Assembly (NCBI GenBank): GCA_009760855.2
Contig: WPIO01000029.1
Coordinates: 407,501-471,500 of the forward strand
Source: Cristatella mucedo
Lineage: Eukaryota > Bryozoa > Phylactolaemata > Cristatellidae
DNA: 64,000 nucleotides
Direction of reading: 5' to 3'
The notes below the pieces were generated by a model, which saw only the letters and a program-made list of their open reading frames with translations, was not told the origin of the DNA and did not search any database. The translations under genes and the position numbers were made by a program. Below, piece after piece: positions 34,480 through 46,100 of this stretch (the first letter of the stretch is position 1; every line of letters begins with the position of its first letter).

Positions 34480-36217
34480 GTTTCAGATATCAAAAAAGCT
34501 CGTCTCCTGCAGACCCTATACCTTCATCTCTGTGGTCTTCACTTGCAGACCAACTTAGCCCTGCCATAACCAAGATTTTTAATGCTTCTTTGGGAAAAGG
34601 GATCGTCCCAAAGTCCTTCAAATCGGCAATCGTTAGACCTATTCTTAAAAAGCCTGGATTAGACACAGAGGTCCTAGCAAACTATCGTCCAGTTTCCCTT
34701 CTTCCATTCTTATCAAAGATTCTTGAAAAAATTGTTGCTAACCAGCTAGTTGAACATATTGATAATAATGGAATGTGAGAAACATTTCAATCAGGTTTCA
34801 AGAGGCAGCACTCTACCGAAACTGCTCTCCTCCGTGTTAACAATGACATTCTACGTGGCAACGACGACGGGAATGTCACTGCCCTAGCTCTGCTAGATCT
34901 GTCTGCTGCCTTCGACACCATTGATCACGAAGTTCTGCTTGAACGACTGAGAACAACGATCGGTCTGGCAGACGAAGCACTGGCATGGTTTAAATCATAC
35001 TTGTCTGATCGTGTTCAATCCGTGTCGTGTGGGGGTCAGGTCTCAGACATGAGAAGGGTCACCTGTGGAGTCCCTCAAGGGTCTGTACTTGGTCCCTTGC
35101 TGTTCTCCATTTATACGCAACCTCTGGGAAAAGTGATTAAGGCCCATGGAATAGGATATCACTTCTATGCTGACGATACTCAGCTGTATTTGTCATTTAA
35201 ACCGTCGGAATCTGCTGCAGCAACTGAGAAACTGAATGCTTGCCTTGCCGATATTCGATCCTGGATGTCAGAAAACTTCCTGAAATTAAATGACGATAAA
35301 ACCGAACTGCTTCTCATAGGACACCCTAAGCGTGTGGCTGGATTAAAAGGCTTTGCTCTTCTAATAGGCGATGCTATTGTGCGACCTTCACCACGTGCTC
35401 GTAATCTAGGTGTCGTGTTCGACAGCTGCCTCAATTTCAAAAGCTTCATTCAGAAGACTGCCTCTACAGCTAGCCATCACATCCGATCCCTCTCCAAGAT
35501 TAGGAGCTGTCTCCCACAGTGGCTTGTAAAAAATTTAACTAGCTCTTTAGTTCTGTCTCGGCTTGATTATTGTAATTCCCTTTTGGCTGGGCTACCAAAG
35601 AAAGTTATTATGCCACTACAGCGGACTATAAATATGGCTGCAATGCTGGTCTTCAAGTCCCAGTGGTTTGAGCACGTGTCACCTTTGCTGGAAGAGCTAG
35701 GATGGTTGCCGGTTGAGCAAAGAATACGGAGCAAAGTTCTTACGCTGACCCACAAGGCCCGCCACGGCTTGGCTCCTTCGTACCTAGCTGAACTGCTGCA
35801 TCAGTTTCAACCTGTTCGCGCCCTCAGGTCCTGTGTGGACAATAAATTAGCTGTCCCATTCCTCCGCTTAAAGACAGTTGGCGACAGAAGCTTTAGCTCT
35901 GCAGGTCCTAGACTGTGGAACTCGCTTCCACAATTCTTACGCAACGACATCTACTCTGCAACTGCCGACTATGGCACATCTTTTTCAGCGGTCCTGAACT
36001 GCTACTTCTATGCTACTCACTACCTCAACTGCTCTCCTGACTCTGTCTGCTATGCTTCCCACTTTCTCTTTGTTGCGTGAGACGAAGTCTGTTGGCTACC
36101 GAATGCGTACCGAAAGCCGCTTAGGCTGCGAGTGCGCTATAAAAAACTCTCCTGCGTAACGCCCACATGGTCTTTATGACTTTGTGGAGTTACTGACGGA
36201 GATACATTACATTACAT
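34480..36217 (+). mobile_element. LINE-B copy, best-preserved RT
   Basis: RT domain of a CR1/L2-type LINE. From about 34490 to 36080 the frame is open apart from one in-frame TGA (34776-34778). Motifs: [49 protein letters not shown] and the catalytic YADDTQLY near 35166-35189. The 3' UTR ends ACATTACATTACAT. 5' truncated, with no endonuclease. A fairly young copy. Confidence 0.92.
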
Positions 36218-36289
36218 AAAACCTAAATGCCGGTCCATTTCTTAAAGGTAGACGACTATAACCGACTACTCACAGGACAGCATCAATAT

Positions 36290-36380
36290 ACAGGAGGAAT
36301 AAAATACTTTGTTCTTCTAATTGGTAGTGCAATTCTGCGGCCAAAATTAAATGCCCATGATACGTAGGTGTACTTTGTTT
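36290..36380 (+). mobile_element. Small LINE-B-related RT fragment
   Basis: Translates to VLLIGSAILRPKLNA, equivalent to ALLIGDAIVRPSPRA of the adjacent copy. Confidence 0.5.
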
Positions 36381-36604
36381 TTAAACACTGCTTGAGATTA
36401 AAAAAAAAGTCATTCGGAAAACAATCGCTTCGTCAGCTGGTCGCAGCGGTTCGATCTCTGCCCAGGATTAATGACTTACTATCGCCGTGGCGTAAGATCG
36501 TAAGCGTAAGCTTACGATGTTTCCTGCTCCCTCGCTCCGTCCGGATAGGAAGGACTCTTGCAAATTCAGTTTTCGTAGCACTACCACTGAGCCGTCACCG
36601 CTGG

Positions 36605-36895
36605 TGACAAATTGACAAGAACTTAAAAGCGCACCCATTTGTGACAGCATTTAGTTGGTCCCTGTGATTCGTCCTTTATGTGCTTACGCGTGCTGACATT
36701 GTGCATGCTGTCACTAACCACATTTGTATGCTGAACCTTTGCATGTCACGCCTAACCATATAATTCGTGTTGTTTATCGAGCATGGTGTAACTCACCATT
36801 TGTCCGTGTCTCCTTTGGAGCAAATGTAAAGTGCACAGAAAGAGATTGAGTTCTCTGAGGGCGCTTTATCAAGTGAATTATTATTATTATTATTA
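36605..36895 (+). mobile_element. LINE-A 3' end
   Basis: LINE-A 3' UTR, hairpin and (ATT)n. Confidence 0.87.
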
Positions 36896-37138
36896 GAGAC
36901 GTTTGCACCCTGCAAAGTTGGTCAATGAATTCAAAATGTCAGCAGTATTTTTTCTGTGCTGAAGGAATTGTGATGAATCCCTGTTGATCACAGGATGCAG
37001 AGTAAAATTCATCACTCACACCCGAGCAAGGCTACAATAGATTGGCTTCTTCATTCTGATCTATTGATTTTCCACGTCAACCCGATTATGAATGCCGAAA
37101 TGTCAGTCTCAAATTCTGAATTCCAATGACTTGAAGCC

Positions 37139-37140
<2 letters not shown>

Positions 37141-37222
<82 letters not shown>
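37141..37222. repeat. (AT)n microsatellite
   Basis: About 80 bp of uninterrupted TA repeats. Confidence 0.97.
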
Positions 37223-37229
<7 letters not shown>

Positions 37230-37376
37230 CTTTCATTATCCATGGTTAGGTGCTATGCAAGACTAAGTCACGCTCTATGTAAGGTGCTGTGTGCATTCGA
37301 GCCTCGAGCTGGAGTGACACGTGACACGCGATGCTTTGCGAAGGTCGTCACTAATGTAAAGTATCTTCGACTGTAA

Positions 37377-38086
37377 CTCCACAAAGTCATAAAGACCATG
37401 TGGGTGTTACGCAGGAGAGTTTTGTATAGCGCACTCACAGCCTAAGCGGCTTTCGGTGCGCATTCGGTACCCAACAGACTTCATCTCACGCAACAAAGAG
37501 AAAGTGGGAAGCATAGCAGAGTTAGGAGAGCAGTTGAGGTAGTGAGTAGCATAGAAATAATAATAATAATAATAATAATATTGCACTTGATAAAGCGCCC
37601 TCAGAGAACTTAATCTCTTTCTAGGCGCTTTACATTTGCTGCAAAGTGATACGCAATAGAATAGTAAGTAAAATCATGCTTGAAAAACAAACAAAATGAA
37701 TAACATGGTTAGGGGTTACATGCACTGGGTCAGCATGCAAATGTGGTTAGTGGCAGCATGCACAGTGTCAGCACGCATAAGCACAACAAGGACGAATCAC
37801 AGGGACCCACTAAATGCTGTCCTAAATAGGTGTGTTTTTAAGTTTCTTTTAAATGTGGTCAGGTCAGGGGATGTTCTGATGCAGGTCGGGAGGGAGTTCC
37901 AGGCTGTGGGAGCATACGAGCTAAATGCACGGTCTCCAAAGGATTTAAGGTTTGTACGAGGTATTTCTAGACTGTTGGATTCCGAAAAGCGAGTGGTACG
38001 ATGCTTTGCCTGATGGGGTAGTAGTTCAGGACCGCTGAAAACGATGTGCCCTAGTCGGCAGCAGGAGAGTAGTTGTCGTTGCGTAA
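37377..38086 (-). mobile_element. LINE-B 3' end split by a LINE-A tail
   Basis: The LINE-B 3' UTR in antisense (37377-37556) resumes at about 38018 (TAGTTCAGGACCGCTGAAAA). The insert is LINE-A. Confidence 0.85.
37557..38017 (-). mobile_element. LINE-A 3' end inserted in LINE-B
   Basis: (AAT)n tail, antisense 3' UTR and RT C terminus ([20 protein letters not shown]). Confidence 0.88.
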
Positions 38087-38098
38087 CTCCCATGCTAC

Positions 38099-38257
38099 TC
38101 CCAGGATCGTACGAAAGTTGCTGTACACCGCGGCCGGTGCTGAATGCATATGGCCCCGAGCCACTGGTGGATAGACATTTCTAGGCTTTGGATATAGGCT
38201 TTGGACTACTTTTTGCTTTGACCGCTTTGGTCGCTCTTCATTGCTGCCGTGTTCCAT
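38099..38257 (-). CDS. Possible first coding exon, unrecognised protein
   Basis: A GC-balanced minus-strand frame with ATG at 38257-38255: MEHGSNEERPKRSKQKVV, then YPKPRNVYPPVARGH, ending near SNFRTILG at a fair donor (GGGA|GTAGCA). The LINE-B copy begins 12 bases beyond. I recognise no family and found no second exon, so this may be chance. Confidence 0.22.
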
Positions 38258-38725
38258 CAGAAGAAGTTTCACACTCGTGAAACGAGCAGCGAGCCTCGTA
38301 ATAAATTTCGCTTTCGCTGAAAGCTGCCAAAACAATTTTTTGGAGCTGCGTCTATTAAGCCTCTTCGCTGTAAGGTCTCTCGATAAGTCGCTTGGTGGGA
38401 ATCAGCGTCTCGGGTTAAGCAGCTGACTGCCGGTAAAAGCAGTGTTTAGGCTAGCTCGTAGCAAAATGTGTGCATTCGCGTTGGGATTTCGGGTCAGTAT
38501 TAGAAAGCAGCCTTAGAATTTAGCTTGCGACGCGGCTCGAGTGAAATTCTCTTCAAGTCTCGCCCGCGTCACGCTCCTCGCTGTTCAAATACACTGTCCG
38601 CTGTTTTAACTTTTAAAACGTCTCGACTGACCGTTGGGCCGACCGAGGTCATGCAAGATCAAAATTTGTGAACGACCAGTGCAATCTGTCGTCGCATGCG
38701 TGCGTATATTGTGGTGAGCCGTAAT

Positions 38726-38900
38726 GGCACACACTAGGTAAGGCCGTTGCATTTTACGACCTCTGTCCCGAGGTCGTGGGTTCGAATTATGCGGTGGCAA
38801 CCCTTTGTTGCCGCTGCAAGCGGTGGCGATAGCCGTCAAGGCTCTTCTGTCGCTACACAAAAGAGGCTGTTAAATCAGCTGGTATTCATTTATTTATATT
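38726..38900 (+). mobile_element. SINE-A copy
   Basis: tRNA-derived: B box GAGGTCGTGGGTTCGAAT, body with CCGCTGCAAGCGG, GGCTCTTCTGTCGCTACAC, GAGGCTGTTAAATCAGCT, then an ATTTATTTATAT tail. Confidence 0.85.
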
Positions 38901-39039
38901 GATGCTGCACCTACAAGTCACTAGCTGTGCTCCAAGACTTAACCGGTCTTTGCTACACGTCGGCAAGGACCAGCATCGCCACGAGTGCTGAGTTTGCGGC
39001 CCTACGGACATTTCGTGAGAAGCCGCTGCGCCGCGCTTG

Positions 39040-39215
39040 CAGCCAACACAAGCTAGCCGAGCTTCTGTCCCAGTTTCAGCCGCCTTGTTCCACAGGGCCT
39101 TCTCTGGTCAATAAATTGGCTGCTCGATTTTTCCATTTAAGGACCGTTAGCGACAGAAGCTTTCGCTCTGCAGGTCGTAGAGCGTGAAACTAGGTTCCTC
39201 AATTCTTGTGCAATG
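39040..39215 (+). mobile_element. Diverged LINE-B-related RT C terminus
   Basis: Translates to AELLSQFQPPCSTGPSLVNK, then LRTVSDRSFRSAG, parallel to AELLHQFQPV...VGDRSFSSAG. An older or sister lineage. Confidence 0.7.
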
Positions 39216-41027
39216 CCTTTCAGTCTTTCCTTCTGCTCTTTCTTTTTCTGGCTTTTTCCTTTGCAGCCATCTTGCGTTGCTGCTCTCATGAAGCTCACTT
39301 TCTCGACTGCCTTCCACCAGTGTAGCACCCGCTTAGTTTGTGCTCCTTTGCGGAGTCGTACGCAGAAAAAATTATTAATTTAAAACCAAGAATTTAAGAC
39401 CTGTGTCGAGATGAGGATAATGAAGTCTGTATAGCTTAAATAGCAGGGGTCTCTCACGGAGAATGCCTTATGCTGCACAAGCATCCTTCTCTCAAGGCCA
39501 AAGTTTCGGCTCCGAGTCCAACAGACCCACGTGGCTGTTGATCATCCATTAAAAGAATTCATAATATTATGATGAGAAGTTGAATTTAATAACGTCAAAT
39601 TGTTGGAATCACTGTATCGTGTGGGTGTAAAAAGTCGGCGGAAGTCGAAGAACAGTGGACTCATCAATATACTTAATGATTATCCGGGGCCAATCAGCCA
39701 TGATGGTCGTGAGGTATCGCGTGGCTTCCTGCTTACGTTATTATATTGGATGCCGTATTGCCGATTCTATCTTTTGCTGGGCGCGACTGCTCGCACAAAT
39801 TTAACAGAAATGCTGGAAGAGAATGGCGGTAGCGAAGATGCAGTTCTCAAGAAATCTTACTTGAGTAGCCGGCAGGTCTCCTATCTCCATTTAGTAAGCC
39901 GGAAGAGCTTCCGTGCAGTCAAACGCGAACTCATGGTCGCTATAGTCTAGTGCGCGCTGTGAGGGAACATGACTCTGCAGCCTTCAAGCACTGGGCGGAG
40001 GCCCCACGAGGGCTCAGACTGGCTAAGCAGTCGTAGCCTCTTGAGTGGTGGAAGGGCATTTGATGACTCGACAGATGACTCGGCAGTCCTGCCCAAATCC
40101 ATGCATTGGCGTCACCTGTGGGGACACCCATCTACCGCAAACTGCCGCCAGCGGTCGGGTGGGTTCGAAACGAACAACGGCTCGACAGTTCGAAAACGAC
40201 GCATGCATAGAATATGAGGGCTTGCCGAAGGAGTACTACCGGGAGGGAGGGCTAGATCACTCGACGCCGGCAGCCTTCTAGATAGTGTAGACTGGGCTTG
40301 GCCGGCGTTATTTTGGAGAATAAAGTGCTTGGTGTTGGAGCCAGCAGGCTTGTTGCTCGGTCGCGCTATCCAGCCCGAAAACAGGTCGTGCGGAGAGCTG
40401 TCGGACGCACCTACACCTTGTTTGCACTACAGACCAAAGTACAGCGGGCGGATGGAAACTAAGTAGTCGATTCATGAGCTACACGGAACGACCATTGGCT
40501 TCTTAGATGGTGAGAGCTTTTCGAACAAGTAGCGAGGTATTGCAGCGGCCGAGTCCCGATAGTGAAATCACGTGCAATTACAGTGCACTCGTTGAAAACA
40601 GTTAGAGGGTCGACGGAAAAAAGCGCTGTGACATAGGTGCACCGATCACATCGTGACATCAGCCGGTTCAAGCAGGTTCATTCTGCCCAAGCCGCTTGCA
40701 ATCCCGCAGCGATTTGGTTGCTCCGGTCTTCTGTCTGGCGCATCGTCCGCACGCACCGCGGCGGTTGCTCGCCGTCGTCGTTTCCGAATAAAAGGCTTGC
40801 CGGTCGCCTCGCGTCGGAACGCTGCGCCTGCTCTTTTCGCGCCACCGACTGATGGCTTATCAGCAGAGCCCAGTTTGCACGCACGAGTGCGTGTGCACCT
40901 CTCTGCCGACGCCCGGTGTTGTCGTGCTTCACTCACTGTTCTGGCGGTCTTCGATTCACGTCCCGTCGTTTTTCCAGGTATCACCCATGACGCAAACGCT
41001 TCCCCCGTGGTGTGCATACGCAGGGCG
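39216..41027. other. Intergenic stretch left of the TRP gene
   Basis: No gene recognised. An open frame at 39600-39950 (plus, 116 residues) has no known features. 40250-40420 has AATAAAGTGCTTGGTG in GC-rich, LTR-like sequence, but no ends were found. 40650-41030 is GC-rich. Confidence 0.35.
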
Positions 41028-41033
41028 TTTATT
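41028..41033 (-). terminator. Candidate AATAAA signal for the TRP gene
   Basis: A canonical hexamer on the minus strand about 240 bases below the stop, giving a compact GC-rich 3' UTR. Confidence 0.45.
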
Positions 41034-41269
41034 AAAAAGCCAGAGGAAGTCCAAAGCGCACGCTGGCGGCCAATGCCCACCACATTCGCGAGCAGCGAGA
41101 GGCTTCCCGGAAAGGGAGGGATGAGCGCGAAAAAGACCAGCCATTTGTTAATAAAGCGCGAGGGATAAAGGCCAAGCGGAGACGATAGTGTATCGCTAAT
41201 GCGCGGGCGCTCGCGTGCTTCGAAATCCGCCGGGGCTTCGTCGCCAGCTGCAGACGACGCTCGCTTACG

Positions 41270-43129
41270 TCACAGCTGCTTCTTGCTCGCGGCAAGGACG
41301 CCGCCGCCGCCGCCGCCCGCGCCGGCTCCGGCCGCGTCCTTGCCGGCCAGCGCGTTGGTGAGAGCCTTGAGCAGCTTGGGCCTGTTATCCGACGCCTGCG
41401 AGCTCGACTGCTCGAGCGTCAGCCGCAGCGAGCGGAGCTCCTTCTGCACGTCGCTCACTTTCTCGTCGAGATGCGTCACGGAGCTCCGCAGATCGTCGTC
41501 TCCGCCGCCGCCGGTCGCAGCGGCGGCGGCGGCCAGGAGGCGAGCGTCGACCGTGCACAGCCACTTGCGCTTCTCGTCGTTGTAGCGCAGCGTCGCCTGA
41601 CCGCGTCGAAGCTTGCGGATCGCCCTGGTGACGGGCGGCACGAACTTCTCGATGTCGATCGCCATCTCGATCGAGTTGACCTTCCAGAAGAGGGCGCTCG
41701 AGTCGCGGACCTCGCTGTACGAGTCGCTCATGGTGGCGATGAGTAGGTTGACCAGCACGACAGTGGTGACGGTGCAGTAGACGATGTACAGGACTCCCTC
41801 GAACGCGTAACGATGGAGCAGCGGCGGTGAGGTGGGCTCGGGGGGCCCGGAGGACCCAGACGACCAGAAGTTGCTCATGCCAATCAGCCATTGGAACAGC
41901 GTGAACAGCGTGCCGCCGTAGCCCAGCGCGCTATTCGACGGGTCCGACCGGATCATGGTGTACTGCGCCATGCCGAAGCCGAGCAGCAGGAAGGCGTAGA
42001 AGACGAGAAACTTGGCGACGTCGCGGAAGATCATGTGCCGCAGCATCAGGTTGAAGTTGTGGATGACCTTGAAGCCGCGCGTGTAGTTGATCGAGAACAG
42101 CCAGCCGAGCACGAGCGCCACGGCGAGCAAGTAGTCCTGGTCGAGCGCGTTCAGCCGGTACGCGATGTACCACGCGAAGGCGAGCAGGGCGTGGCCGACG
42201 CCGCACATGCGAAGCAGGCCGACGCCGAGCGGCGTGAAGTCCACCTTGCCCGTCTTGGGGCGTATCGCTTTCGACGGCGGAGCGGCCGACACTTTAGCCT
42301 TGATCACCAGCGCCAAGTCTAGCGCCTCGTACAGCAGCAGGGCGCTAGGAGCGAAGAGGACGACGCACTCGATGACGATGACGGAAGGGTCGCGGCTGCC
42401 TGCCACCGGACTGCAGAGCACTCCCACCGAGCTGAGATTACTGCTGTACACACCAGCGGCGCAGTTGGACAAGCTTTTGGCCATGAGCGTCGGCCCAAAG
42501 TAGCTGAGCAAGGACATGTGAAGCAGATGGAGGAACATCACGAAGCCGAACAGCCACTGGTACGTGGTCCAGTACTGCTTGACGACGCTGCGAACCGGCT
42601 CCGTGTCGAGCACCTGCGCGGCCGCCTGAAGGTTCTCGTTAGACACGATCAGCTCGAGAAGGCTCTCGGTCCTTCGAGGCGGCGCCGCCGACGCAGTCGC
42701 CTCATCCCAGGTCTCGTTCGGTACGTTTCGCTTTGCGTCGCCGTCGCCCTGACGCTGCTGCATCAGGTCGACTTGGTTTTTGGCAGGACCGCTTCCGGCG
42801 CCGCCATTCCGCTTGTCCTCTTTCGCTGGCAGGACCAGCGTGGCCGGCGTCATGCCGGTGACGTCGTAGACGTAGGCGTCGCTCTGGTCCGTCGCGTGCC
42901 GCCGGAACACGTGAGGCAGGTTCAGGATGTATTGCACCAGCGGGGCGCAGCCTTTTCTGGCCGCGTACTGGAGCACGTTCAGGCCGTCGTCGTTCACGAT
43001 CTCGGTGAAGAGGAACGCCGAAGCTTGCTGCGTCACCTGGCGCTGCTCCGCCGAGTCGTCGTGCCAGATGGGGATTCTAAGCCGCGCCGCCCACCAAATG
43101 TGGCATTTGCTCACAATCATCTTGGCAAT
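41270..43129 (-). CDS. TRP channel terminal exon: S1-S6, pore, TRP box, coiled coil
   Basis: Starts IAKMIVSKCH after TTTGTTTCAG|. 619 codons plus stop. The last ankyrin repeats occupy about 42890-42985. S1 is about 42497-42560, S2 42323-42385, S4 42090-42140, S5 41960-42025, the pore loop with IGMSNF 41867-41885, and S6 41730-41800. The TRP-box helix FWKVNSIEMAIDIEKF follows directly. A heptad segment (VTHLDEKVSDVQKELRSL) near 41422-41480 may help tetramerise. The linker at 42690-42800 is charged and low in complexity. The whole pore domain lies in a single GC-rich exon with no intron, unlike most animal TRP genes. Alternatives: TRPA-like, or a non-vertebrate ankyrin TRP class. Confidence 0.92.
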   Translation of the reverse strand: MAKMIVSKCHIWWAARLRIPIWHDDSAEQRQVTQQASAFLFTEIVNDDGLNVLQYAARKGCAPLVQYILNLPHVFRRHATDQSDAYVYDVTGMTPATLVLPAKEDKRNGGAGSGPAKNQVDLMQQRQGDGDAKRNVPNETWDEATASAAPPRRTESLLELIVSNENLQAAAQVLDTEPVRSVVKQYWTTYQWLFGFVMFLHLLHMSLLSYFGPTLMAKSLSNCAAGVYSSNLSSVGVLCSPVAGSRDPSVIVIECVVLFAPSALLLYEALDLALVIKAKVSAAPPSKAIRPKTGKVDFTPLGVGLLRMCGVGHALLAFAWYIAYRLNALDQDYLLAVALVLGWLFSINYTRGFKVIHNFNLMLRHMIFRDVAKFLVFYAFLLLGFGMAQYTMIRSDPSNSALGYGGTLFTLFQWLIGMSNFWSSGSSGPPEPTSPPLLHRYAFEGVLYIVYCTVTTVVLVNLLIATMSDSYSEVRDSSALFWKVNSIEMAIDIEKFVPPVTRAIRKLRRGQATLRYNDEKRKWLCTVDARLLAAAAAATGGGGDDDLRSSVTHLDEKVSDVQKELRSLRLTLEQSSSQASDNRPKLLKALTNALAGKDAAGAGAGGGGGGVLAASKKQL

Positions 43130-46100
43130 CTGAAACAAAGACGAGCGGTGCCTGTGATACCGGACGCATACCAGAGATCGCTCTCTCGGCACCCATCCAT
43201 CCGCGGCCGTTGATTCGCCTGCGGCGGCTTTCACAGTATCGTTCGCGAGAATCGACCGATCCAGGCAAGCGACGCGGTGGTGGCGCGAACGAGTTGATAC
43301 GAGATTCCTACGATATTTCAAGAAAATGTAATTTGTATGTGTGGCACCCTCAGAGAACTCAACCTGCTTTAAGGCACTAATTGTATGCCGTAGTGGATAC
43401 AGCTTAGCACCTTGACCACGGTCATCAAAGGCGAGCACCTTCACACCGGGGACCAAAGCGAGGCCTCTTTGAAGCGACGGGGAGAGACGCAGCTCAAGCG
43501 CTAGCGAAGCAGTGACCGGCAAGAACGCAGGGTAGTAATGAGACGAGACGAGACCGCGAGCGAATAAATCATTTTGCTGAAATCCTGAAATCCAAGGTGA
43601 ATCCTATCTAATAACTTGAAGGCCTTAGCGACTTATTGCTTGCGATTGCGATGCACGCCCGCACACCCTGCCGACGGCTTAGCCCTCGCTCGCCGACGGA
43701 AAGAGGCGGAAAGAGGCGTTCGCCACGTTCGCCGGATGCCGCTTTCATTTCCTTTCATTTTTCTTTTCATTTCAGTAAAGTGGTTGTCCACCTCGTTACC
43801 GTAGCGAACGGCTGAAGCCAGGTTTTCCCTCGAACCCAGGCTGCCAGAGCCACAGTGGACCTGCCGAAATATTTCATGACACCGCGAGGGGCGGCTAAGC
43901 GGTCGTGGCTATCGCTGGCCGAATGCCTTCCGGTTACAATCATTCCCGCAGATATCGCCGACAGGCGACGGCAGACAGAATAGGACGGCGAGCATGCGCG
44001 TACAAGCATAATGTAGCAGCTCTATTGTAGACGGCGGGGCCAGTCAGCCGTCGGCTCCCACAGCGGCCCGCCCAACTGAGAAATGCATTACCACCAAGAG
44101 AAATGCATTGCAAAGGGTCTTTCATTTACTCTGTAGCAGCGTCAAGTCCCGTTACTGCTCGTTACGTGTCGCCGGTGGACACGTGCGACACCTGGTCAAA
44201 ACCCCTTGCACCTAAGCTCATTTGCATGCTTGCATTTTGAGGAGGCGAGGAATCGATGACTCAGACCCAATGACTGCTGCTTCTCTTCGCGTACTGTGGT
44301 TTTAGCGATCAACTTTGATGGACACTGGGTCTAGAAAAAAAGAATAAAGATTATTGATTAACGCTGAAAATGTAGTTGTGATTGGCCGAGCTTGTCAAAT
44401 GAAACTCGCTCGTGTATCTAAAATTCACCTCAGCTACCTCACCCAGTCGTTGTCTATGTACATCGTTAACGGATGTTGCATATTATGCGAAGGAAATCCC
44501 AAGAGTTTCGAGTGCGAGATCTTTCATATTCAATACTGATGCATGTATTTAGGAAAACTGCAGCTTAAGGATCCTATTTCGAGTAAATACGCTGTTAATA
44601 ACCCACAAGACAAGTAAGAATTCTCATCTACATTAACTCTAATCTATTCCAGTTTATTGTTTAAGCATTAGTTGCGGTGCAAGCAGCACAACGAAAATTC
44701 TTTCATTTCTATTAGCTCTGATTGCATGGTAATGTGATCGCCCACCCACCTCAGGTGTTTACGATTTCTCTACGCACTACTCCTTAAAATCATGTAGTGG
44801 GAAAGCTTGTGAGTGCATGCTCAGGCTGGCTACAAAACCTTGCAAAGTTTTCTTAAATTAGCGTTCAAATGACTTCGTGAGCTCATTGAAAACTCCAAGT
44901 TCACATTCTCAGATCTTAACATAGGATATATTTAATTTGTATAGCGCCCTAAGAGATCTTAGCCTCAATTCAGGCACTTGACATATTCCACCGAATCGAG
45001 CCCACGACTTCGGCTGGACCGCGGTCGCGGTCGTGGTCGTGGAGAGCATATGAACTGCGGGGGCAAACCTTAGGCTAATAACATTAAGTTATGAAATATC
45101 ATATAGTGATCGGATCAAGTTTAGATTAGCAGTCCTTTGTCCAGTAAACTTTTTGTTGCATCTTTTGTATTACCTGCTATTCTTTGTTAAAGTTAGTGTA
45201 ACGTGCAGTTTACGCATCTTTCATCTAGAAACTAGCTAAAAATCAATTAAAACACTAATCGCTCCCGGACTTCATTTGAGGAAAACAATAACCGATTATA
45301 ATTTAAAGATTAAGCCTACTAATTAGCATGCATATTATGCTACGTTAAGAAGAACAAATTTTGCTGGGCAGACGTAAAGGAGGCCATAGGTCGCCAGATG
45401 CCCGCCTCTTTATGTCGCGTCTGGAACGTTCCACAGACCGCTTTTCCTCGCAACATGCCTGCCAAAGCGGGTCAACTGGCCAGCCCAGCGCACTGAAACA
45501 GCACACCCAGTGGAGTGTCACATAGAAATTACAGATGCACGCGATTGTAATGCTACACATTCCAAAGGAGTAGCTGAGCTGCTGGCTAGCCGGCATGTAA
45601 TTACTCACCTGAAGGTAGACCGATCGGCTGTCCACTTCATCCATCATTAAATTGACCATAATATGAAACGCTGTATTACCGTCGAGGCAACGCAATCCAA
45701 TATCTGCACCCGCGCTGAGGATATTCTCGATTTGTTTTGCATGCTTCTGCTGTATGGCTAGATTGAGGATTGACATTCCTTCACTATTTAGCACGTCGAA
45801 TATCTCCTTCCCCAAAGAGCCGCGATCTTCTAAAAGCTGCATGAAAATGGCCTCATCCCTCTTCATGACCGCCAAATGTAAAGGTGTGTTTCCGGCGCTG
45901 TTTAAGACCTTTGCACTCAGAGGCTTTAACGCTTCCACGACGTGCATATTTCCTGCACTGACCGCCAGATGCAGTGCCGTATTTCCGCTCTTGTCCTGAG
46001 AGTCAAGAAGCGACCAATCGTGACTCTGAATGACCTGCGTGATCAGAAAGCCGACGGCCAAGGCGTCGATGTGCTTTGATTTGGCTGCTTCATGGAGAAC

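Noticed and set aside
37141-37222. Candidate CRISPR-like or origin-like array
   Set aside because: It is a plain (AT)n microsatellite without spacers; no CRISPR array exists in this eukaryotic window.
39600-39950. A 116-residue plus-strand open frame
   Set aside because: No known family features and no splice or repeat context.
39957-40445. Possible solo LTR with AATAAAGTGCTTGGTG
   Set aside because: Neither inverted termini nor target duplications could be found; the similarity to the LTRs near 6.4-7.0 kb is limited to the region around AATAAA.
41199-43213. Several long plus-strand open frames opposite the TRP pore exon
   Set aside because: They mirror a GC-rich exon with strong codon bias; no family features, and the minus-strand channel explains the region.
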